Source: Pelagophyceae sp. CCMP2097 (taxonomy: Eukaryota; Sar; Pelagophyceae). From it: a stretch of 11,057 bases of DNA. The DNA is taken from assembly GCA_026770575.1 (NCBI GenBank), contig MU657215.1:76943-87999 (forward strand), in the 5' to 3' direction. The position numbers were made by a program, and so were the translations under genes. Within the stretch, counting starts at the first letter, position 1. Each line of letters begins with the position of its first letter. Of the stretch, positions 6,691 through 11,057 are shown piece after piece. Below the pieces are notes generated by a model. That model did no database searches. It worked only from the letters and a program-made list of their open reading frames with translations, and was not told the DNA's origin.

Positions 6691-8328
6691 TTATTCGCGC
6701 CGGTACAAGCCGTGATTGACGAGGGTCCAGGGCCGTTTGTCAAAGGCCACGTCCACCGCCGTCGGACTCGTTTGTTCGGCCTCGTCTTCGCCGTGCGCAG
6801 ACCGCGGCGGCCGCGCGGAAATCGGCCTTGCGGGACGCGGCAGCGCGCCCTGCGGCGCGGAGGCCGGCGCGGCCGCCTCTGCTGGCGCCGCGCCCGCGCC
6901 CGGTGGCACTGCGGCGCCGACGGCGTCGACGACGGCGTCGACGATCTGCGCGAGCGTGTTCTTGGTGACGGCGGCCGTCTCGACGTGCGCATCGTCGTTT
7001 GCGGCCGCGGGGACGTCGGCGGCCGCGGGCCCCGCGGAGACGACGTCGATGATCTGCTCGAGGATGCCCCGGGACATGGCTTCGGCGCGCTCCTCCTCCG
7101 CGACTGGATCGACGCTTTCCGTGACGGCGTCGCCGAGCGAGTCCGTCGAAGCGGCGACGTGCTCCGCGCCGCGGGGACGCCTTTGTCGCCGTCGCACGTT
7201 TAGTGCGGCGAGCGCGTTTTTGCTCGCAGAAACTAAAAATACGGCCGCGAGCCAGAGGCGCCTGGACGCGCAGCGCAGGAGCTTGAACGGCGCGCATGCG
7301 GCGGCGACCGCGGCGGCGAAGAAGAAGCGAAAAAGTCGCCACATGCAGATAAAAGCGACGATTTCGACCGGCGCCGCTACAACGCAGACCACGACCCGAT
7401 CGACGTGGTCCCGCAGCCATTTTGGGAGGTCTGCGTCGTCTCGGATGGTCTTTGTGAGGTTGCGATAGATTTCGACGGCGTGCCACGCCGATTGCGCCGC
7501 AGCCAGGCCGACTTCGTCGCACGTCAGCCCCGTGACCCAGTCCAGCCGGTCCGCCCAAGCTCCGTCGCCGAGGGCGCCGCGGAGCCGCGCAAACGCAGAG
7601 GCAAGCCAGACGTCGCGCCTGGACTTGGTCCTTTCGAAAAACTTGTCGTCGGCCTTTTTGAAGTCGCTCCGCAAAAAAGCAGACTTGAAAGCGAGGTACA
7701 GAGTCGTGGCGTTGAGGCTGCCGTCGGCGTTGGAGAGCGGGAAGCGGTCCAAGAGAGCGGAGACTTGGAGAGTTTCGTCTTTGTCGTGCTCGTCTTTACT
7801 CGCTTCCGAGGCCGTCTTCGCCGCCACGAGCTCGCCGTCGAGGGCCTCGCGCTCCGCGCGCAGCGAGATGCGCTCCGTGCCATTCATGGCCACGAGGCGC
7901 GCGCGCAGGCCGTCCAAAGCCGCCTCGGCGGCCGATTCCGCCAAGGCCTCAGCCTAGAAGCGCGCGTCCTTTGAAATCACTCGACGCAAAACGCACGTCG
8001 GCGGCGTCGCGGACGATCTGGGCCACTTCAGCGTCCGTGCTCGGCGCCGTGGCCTCGCCCGCGAGCGTCTCGCGCCGCGTCGCCAGCTCGGCACTGAGCG
8101 CCGCCTCCGAGTCGAGGAGCCGCGACAGCGTGTTCCGCTGCGCCTGGGCGCGCCGGCCTACGCTGTTGGCGTCGGAGAGATCCGTGCACCCCGGCCAGTC
8201 GCACCGGCGCCGGAGATGTCGGCGAGTTCCTGTGACATGGCCTCGATCGACGCCAGGACGTCCTCGTCGCCAGCGGCGAAGCAGGCCACGCCGACGCACA
8301 GCCGGAAGAGCAGACCCATCCGGCCCAT
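6691..8328 (-). CDS. signal-peptide membrane protein of unknown function (3 exons)
   Basis: Inferred exons are 8328-8205, 8157-7997 and 7953-6691, joining in phase to 515 residues. The introns are 47 and 43 bp (donors GTGCGA and GTGCGT, acceptors CGTAG and TCTAG). The start chosen is the first of two close ATGs (8328 and 8319) before a hydrophobic signal peptide ending about FAAG-DED. No Phe follows the cleavage site, so plastid import is not indicated and secretion or ER entry is. Residues about 25-150 are charged and helical, probably coiled coil. Two hydrophobic segments follow at about 281-315 (long enough for two passes) and 327-347. After them come an Arg-rich patch, an acidic part and a disordered Ala/Pro-rich tail ending near WTLVNHGLYRRE. 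I do not recognise the family. The gene runs toward TRMO with 162 bp between them. Confidence 0.68.
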
Positions 8329-8457
8329 GTGTATCGCGCGGCGAGTCGGAGGAGGTCGACCGACACCGCGCACGTGCCGCAAGCGCGCGCACCCCAACTA
8401 ACTTGATGTGATCGCTAAACTTCACGAGTTGAACACACGTCGTCGCCAAACACCGCG

Positions 8458-8473
8458 CCGACGTCGACGTCGG
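8458..8473. promoter_or_regulatory. 16-bp perfect palindrome in divergent promoter
   Basis: CCGACGTCGACGTCGG is a perfect inverted repeat holding two overlapping GACGTC sites. It lies in the 270-bp gap (8329-8598) between the divergently transcribed membrane-protein and MYND/RING/Sel1 genes, so any factor binding it could serve both. A CACGTG palindrome also occurs at 8371-8376. No TATA box or other RNA gene was seen in the gap. Function is inferred from position and symmetry only. Confidence 0.35.
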
Positions 8474-8598
8474 GCTCGAGTGGCGCGCCCCTGTGCGGAG
8501 GCTCGGCCGTTGTGTCCAGGGGCCGACCCCGCAACCTCCGACCACCCTGTAGAGGACTCGGCTGGAGGCGAACGCGCAGCACTCGACAGACCGCCACG

Positions 8599-9659
8599 AT
8601 GGCCGACGCGCCGGCCGCCGCGCCCAAGCCCTGCTGCGTCTGCGACGCGCCGGGCGGCAAGCACTGCACCAAGTGCAAATCTGTGTGGAAAATGGCCCGG
8701 CGGCACTACTGCTCGAAAAAGACTGGAACGAGCGCGGGCACAAGGCGCAGTGCAGGCAGCTCGCCGCCGAGTTCCAAGACCGCCTCCTCGACGAGCTCAT
8801 GCCGGCGAAGAAGATCAAGGAGGAGCCGCCCATCGTCGAGGACGTCGCGCCGGCAGCTGGTTCCACGTCGGCGGCGCGCTTATCGGCTGTTCGGACGGAA
8901 AAGACGGCGGTCGAGGCCAGCGCGCTGAAAGACGGTACGCCGGACTGGCGCGGCACGTGCGCCATCTGCCTGGACCTGCTTCCACTCGAAGGTGGCCGGC
9001 AAACATTCTACGAGTGCTGCTGCAAGAAGATTTGCAAAGACTGCTCCGACAAGTACGAGTACGACACGCGATGCCCGCTCTGCCGAGCGCAAAAGTGCAC
9101 GTCGGCTGCCGAGATGCTGCGCCGGCTGCAAAAGCACGTGGACGAGGGCAACGCCAACGCAATGGTGCTGCTCGGAGAAGTACACTTGTACCGTCAAGGC
9201 ACCTTGGGTCTCAAGAAGAGCCCGAAGCGGGCGGTCCAATTGTACGAGCGCGCTGCGGCGCAAGGACATGCGATAGCACAGGTGCATCTGGGAAGTTGTC
9301 ATGAATGTGGGGCAGGCGTAAATATCGACTACAAGACCGCCGCGATGTGGTATCGGCGCGCAGCTGAGCAAGGACATCCTCGCGCTCAGACCAATCTTGG
9401 CCTCATGCTCCACCAGGGCAAGGGCGTGGCTCAGTCGCACGAGGAAGCCGTGCGGTGGTGGCGCCTCGCCGCGGCGCAGGGCGACGCAGGAGCGCTCTTC
9501 AACCTCGGCGCGTGTTACGCAAAGGGCCGCGGCGTGCCGCAGGACCTCGACGTGGCACTGCGCTTCCTCAAGCGCGCCGCGGCCGAGGGGCACGCAGACG
9601 CCGCGGAATATATTGAAAAGCTCGAAAAGTGGCTCACGCGCTCCGGCCGGCCGACGTGA
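8599..9659 (+). CDS. MYND/RING finger protein with Sel1 repeats, frame split in MYND
   Basis: ATG at 8599 in a good context (CCACGATGG) starts MADAPAAA and the first half of a MYND zinc finger: CCVC, then CTKC, then HYCSK. The second half (DWNERGHKAQC) is in a different frame from 8721, which stays open to the TGA at 9657-9659. Next come an acidic linker, a RING-type finger (CAICLDLLP, then CCCKKICKDC, then CPLC), and four to five Sel1-like repeats (for example AAMWYRRAAEQGHPRAQTNL, AVRWWRLAAAQGDAGALFNL). RING fingers with this layout are usually E3 ubiquitin ligases, and Sel1 repeats form a solenoid for partner binding, so an adaptor or ligase role is likely. MYND plus Sel1 proteins are numerous in diatoms and pelagophytes. 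The usual CQ after YCSK is missing, so about 10 bases seem lost. If the break is real, translation could restart at ATG 8799 without MYND. Confidence 0.83.
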
Positions 9660-10058
9660 TCGCCGCCCGACCGCCGGCAATCGACCCCGCTCGCACGCGT
9701 CCGCGAGGCTCCCCGATCCCATCCCTGCCCGTAATCGAAGACGCCGCCCCGCGGTCTCGTTGCGACGCAGAATGACCGGGAGGGACCCAGAGTCTGGAAG
9801 AGATCGGTCCGACTCGTCGGAACGCAGACCCGCACGCTGCCCGGGGCGTGCGGCTGCGACGTCGCGTCGACCTGCAAAGGATTGCAACCTCGGACGTGCC
9901 GAGGCCGCGCCGCCGGACGGCCGGCGCAGAAGCGGACTTCATCGAAGCCCCGCGAGAGCGGACGGCGGAGCTCCCAAGGTCGACCTAGGACGCTCTGAAG
10001 AAGGGGGTGTCCGTGGAGGGCGTAAACGTCGTCTTATAAGCCGGCAGATCTGCACTTG
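9660..10058. other. convergent intergenic region
   Basis: These 399 bases lie between the 3' ends of the Sel1 gene (plus strand) and the RAP gene (minus strand). Open frames on both strands continue out of the neighbouring genes in other frames and show only Arg/Pro-rich low-complexity peptide. I see no gene, tRNA, hairpin terminator or clear poly(A) signal. Confidence 0.6.
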
Positions 10059-11057
10059 TTACACCGATCCTGCAGAGTTGATCTTGTCGCGCAAGTACGC
10101 TCCTCGCTCGGCATTCGACCGCAGCTTCATCCATTCAAAGTAAGGCGCGCGGACCAGCTTCCAGCCCAGATTGCGCAGCAGCCTCGCCTTGAACTTGGAT
10201 TTGCCGTCGAGGATGCGAGGCGAAACGTCATCCGAGGCGCCCACGAGATAATGCGTCGGGCCGTCGAACTCGATGGCGATCTTTGAAGCCGGCTGCGCCA
10301 TGTCGAGGCTGATTCCTTCGGTGGTGACGTGCTCGAACTCGTGCGCCCAGCCGATGCGGGAGAGCGCCGCCGACACGTCGCGCTGCGATCGAGATGGGCT
10401 CGGCTCTTGACGAAGATAAACTGCACGGAGCTCAGCCTCGTGTCGACTCAGCAGCAAAGTCAGTGCGTGCTGCGGCGCTTCCAGTCGAAGATGGATGTAG
10501 ACTTGATGCAACTGAGACAGGTTCTCGTGACTGAAATCGTCGTAGTTCTCTTCGATTTTCAAAGCCATCACCTCGAACAGCGCCGACGCCGCGATCCCCG
10601 CCGTCGCATAAGCCCACACGGTGTTTGCGAGGTCTTGCGGGTTGAACGTCGCAATCTGCGTAAATGCTTCTGCGGCAACCGCCTCGAACAGCGCCGGCGC
10701 CGCGCTCCCCACCGTCGCATAAGCCCACACGGTGTTCGCGAGGTCTTGCGAATTGAACGTCGCGATCTTCTTTGGTGCTTCCCCAGCGACCGCCTCGAAC
10801 AGCGCTGGCGCCTCCAATCCCACCGTCGCAAAGGCCCACAAGGTGTTCGCAAGGTTTTGCGAGTTGAACGTCGCGATCTTCTTTGCTGCCTCTGCGGCAA
10901 TCGCCTCGAACAGCGCCGGCGCCTCCAATCCCACAGTCGCATAAGCCCATACGGTGTTCGCTAGGTTTTGCGAGTTGAACGTCGCAATCTTCTTTGCTGC
11001 CTCTGCGGCAATCATCTCGAAAAGCGCCGGCGCCTCGATTCGCGCCGTCGCATAAGC
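10059..11057 (-). CDS. RAP-domain protein with 37-residue helical repeats (5' end outside window)
   Basis: The frame is open from the window edge to a TAA at 10061-10059, so the last 332 residues are present and the N-terminus lies beyond 11057. The first part is tandem 37-residue repeats with the core NLANTVWAYATVG and a second helix APALFEA, ending in a decayed copy (NLSQLHQVYIHLRLEAPQHA). Such repeats resemble those of FASTK and octotricopeptide-type organellar RNA-binding proteins. The C-terminus is a RAP domain: IAIEFDGPTHYL, then GKSKFKARLLRNLGWKLVRA and a trailing YFEWMKLRS. RAP is a nuclease-like fold found in proteins that process, stabilise or translate mitochondrial or plastid RNA. 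Targeting cannot be judged without the N-terminus. No intron is needed in this part. Confidence 0.88.
   Translation of the reverse strand, partial: AYATARIEAPALFEMIAAEAAKKIATFNSQNLANTVWAYATVGLEAPALFEAIAAEAAKKIATFNSQNLANTLWAFATVGLEAPALFEAVAGEAPKKIATFNSQDLANTVWAYATVGSAAPALFEAVAAEAFTQIATFNPQDLANTVWAYATAGIAASALFEVMALKIEENYDDFSHENLSQLHQVYIHLRLEAPQHALTLLLSRHEAELRAVYLRQEPSPSRSQRDVSAALSRIGWAHEFEHVTTEGISLDMAQPASKIAIEFDGPTHYLVGASDDVSPRILDGKSKFKARLLRNLGWKLVRAPYFEWMKLRSNAERGAYLRDKINSAGSV
10569..11012 (-). repeat. four in-frame 111-bp coding repeats of the RAP gene
   Basis: Units lie at 11012-10902, 10901-10791, 10790-10680 and 10679-10569. A partial unit reaches the window edge, and a strongly diverged one follows at 10568-10458. 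The first two units differ at only two residues (V/L and Y/F), and DNA similarity is high throughout, which points to recent duplication or ongoing homogenisation. Confidence 0.9.

Noticed and set aside
8680..8732. An intron in the MYND region to fix the frame
   Set aside because: Candidate GT sites have the wrong phase for the nearest acceptors. The one in-phase choice would remove the conserved YCS and DW motifs.
7949..8965. Minus-strand open frame of 338 codons as one gene
   Set aside because: Only its last part (after the 8158 acceptor) is coding, as exon 2 of the membrane-protein gene. The rest is antisense to the MYND gene and the promoter.
9397..10143. Plus-strand open frame of 248 codons
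   Set aside because: It overlaps the Sel1 repeats in another frame and then runs through the convergent gap as Arg/Pro-rich low-complexity peptide.

Overview
The window looks like nuclear DNA from a photosynthetic stramenopile, most like a pelagophyte such as Aureococcus or Pelagomonas. The evidence is high GC, many very short introns, one protein with an N-terminal signal peptide ending in an ASAFVP-type plastid-import motif, a MYND/RING/Sel1-repeat protein, and a RAP-domain protein with organelle-type helical repeats. I could not run a search, so the lineage is an inference. No RNA genes, CRISPR arrays, insertion sequences or virus-derived genes were seen.

Layout, left to right. Positions 117-658 hold a 17-bp minisatellite. 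Positions 664-1552 carry no gene I can defend, but do hold a duplicated 48-bp hairpin element and a 20-bp tandem duplication. Three minus-strand genes then follow head to tail, listed here from right to left: a signal-peptide membrane protein of unknown function (8328 to 6691, 3 exons), a TRMO/TsaA-like tRNA N6-methyladenosine methyltransferase (6528 to 4793, 11 exons), and a plastid-targeted SAP-plus-PPR protein (4501 to 1553, 5 exons). Sharing a 270-bp intergenic stretch with the membrane-protein gene and pointing the other way is a MYND/RING/Sel1 gene (8599 to 9659), whose zinc finger is split by a frame change. The right edge holds the 3' part of a RAP-domain gene on the minus strand (10059 to beyond 11057).

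The minus-strand genes are visible only once split. Single open frames give misleading pieces, but GT-AG junctions with matching phase rebuild continuous domains. The best case is TRMO, where six junctions fall inside conserved motifs. The inferred introns are 43-122 bp and end in TAG or CAG without a pyrimidine tract. Several donors read GTCC instead of GTRAG.

Three of the five genes (TRMO, SAP-PPR, RAP) belong to families that act on RNA, and the last two typically serve plastids or mitochondria. Whether the cluster means anything functionally cannot be told from this window. No clearly new multi-gene system is evident. The most interesting items are the SAP-PPR protein, the donor-site pattern, a possible GC-AG intron flanked by a 7-bp direct repeat, and the broken MYND finger.
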